Source: an uncultured Eubacterium sp. (GTDB lineage: Bacteria > Bacillota > Clostridia > Lachnospirales > Lachnospiraceae). From it: a DNA stretch of 21,102 bases. The translations under genes and the position numbers were made by a program. The stretch is from NCBI GenBank assembly GCA_910580075.1, contig CAJTVR010000011.1, positions 1-21,102 of the forward strand. Direction: 5' to 3'. Below, in pieces: positions 21,087 through 21,102 of the stretch (its first letter is position 1; each line of letters opens with the position of its first letter). The notes under the pieces were generated by a model, which saw only the letters and a list, made by a program, of their open reading frames with translations, was not told the DNA's origin and made no database searches.

Positions 21087-21102
21087 TTACCCGGACGCCA
21101 GG
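21087..21102 (-). repeat. Dispersed repeat end (copy F, cut by window edge)
   Basis: TTACCCGGACGCCAGG is identical to 3407-3421 and its neighbour base in copy D, the inverted repeat end. The rest lies beyond the window, so assignment rests on 16 bases. Confidence 0.6.

Overview
The window looks like chromosomal DNA of an anaerobic Firmicute, most likely a butyrate-forming member of the Lachnospiraceae. The reasons are a clostridial thl-hbd-bcd-etfB-etfA cluster, AGGAGG-type ribosome sites, TTGACA/TATAAT promoters, a spore-lysis-type (SleB/CwlJ) hydrolase, a LytTR/GHKL two-component system, an EFR1-type flavodoxin/ferredoxin protein and a BioY biotin transporter. No rRNA, tRNA, CRISPR array, transposase or phage gene is visible. 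The species call is an inference from gene content.

Layout. 1-1880: two paralogous maltose/galactoside-type O-acetyltransferases, the second coupled to a HAD hydrolase pseudogene with an internal deletion. 1882-4600: an RpiR/MurR regulator, a PAP2 phosphatase, a 500-bp gene-free stretch built of dispersed palindromic repeats, and an EFR1-family ferredoxin. 4800-6320: an Lrp/AsnC regulator and bioY, ending in a twin 39-bp palindromic repeat and a bidirectional terminator. 6320-7511: a MmcQ/YjbR protein and a MerR/TipAS regulator behind a 19-bp-spacer promoter. 7516-13162: the butyrate operon on the minus strand, with its own promoter, a near-consensus Rex operator in the leader and a strong terminator. 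It has no crotonase gene; a 305-bp spacer full of hairpins lies between thl and hbd. 13188-19544: an envelope-stress-like module, in which a LytTR response regulator and a coiled-coil SleB-type hydrolase diverge from a BceAB-like ABC transporter and a GHKL sensor kinase. 19622-20927: a degenerate HD-GYP protein and terminator, followed by an extended -10 promoter and another repeat end at the window edge.

How the genes fit together. Thl, Hbd and Bcd-EtfAB convert acetyl-CoA to butyryl-CoA and couple crotonyl-CoA reduction to ferredoxin reduction; the missing crotonase must be encoded elsewhere. The Rex-like site would tie this to NADH/NAD+. The LytTR/GHKL pair probably senses a peptide or cell-wall stress and controls the transporter and hydrolase across a shared divergent promoter with a perfect dyad. 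A repeat family with the conserved end CCCGGcgtCCGGG occurs at both window edges and at several intergenic sites between them.
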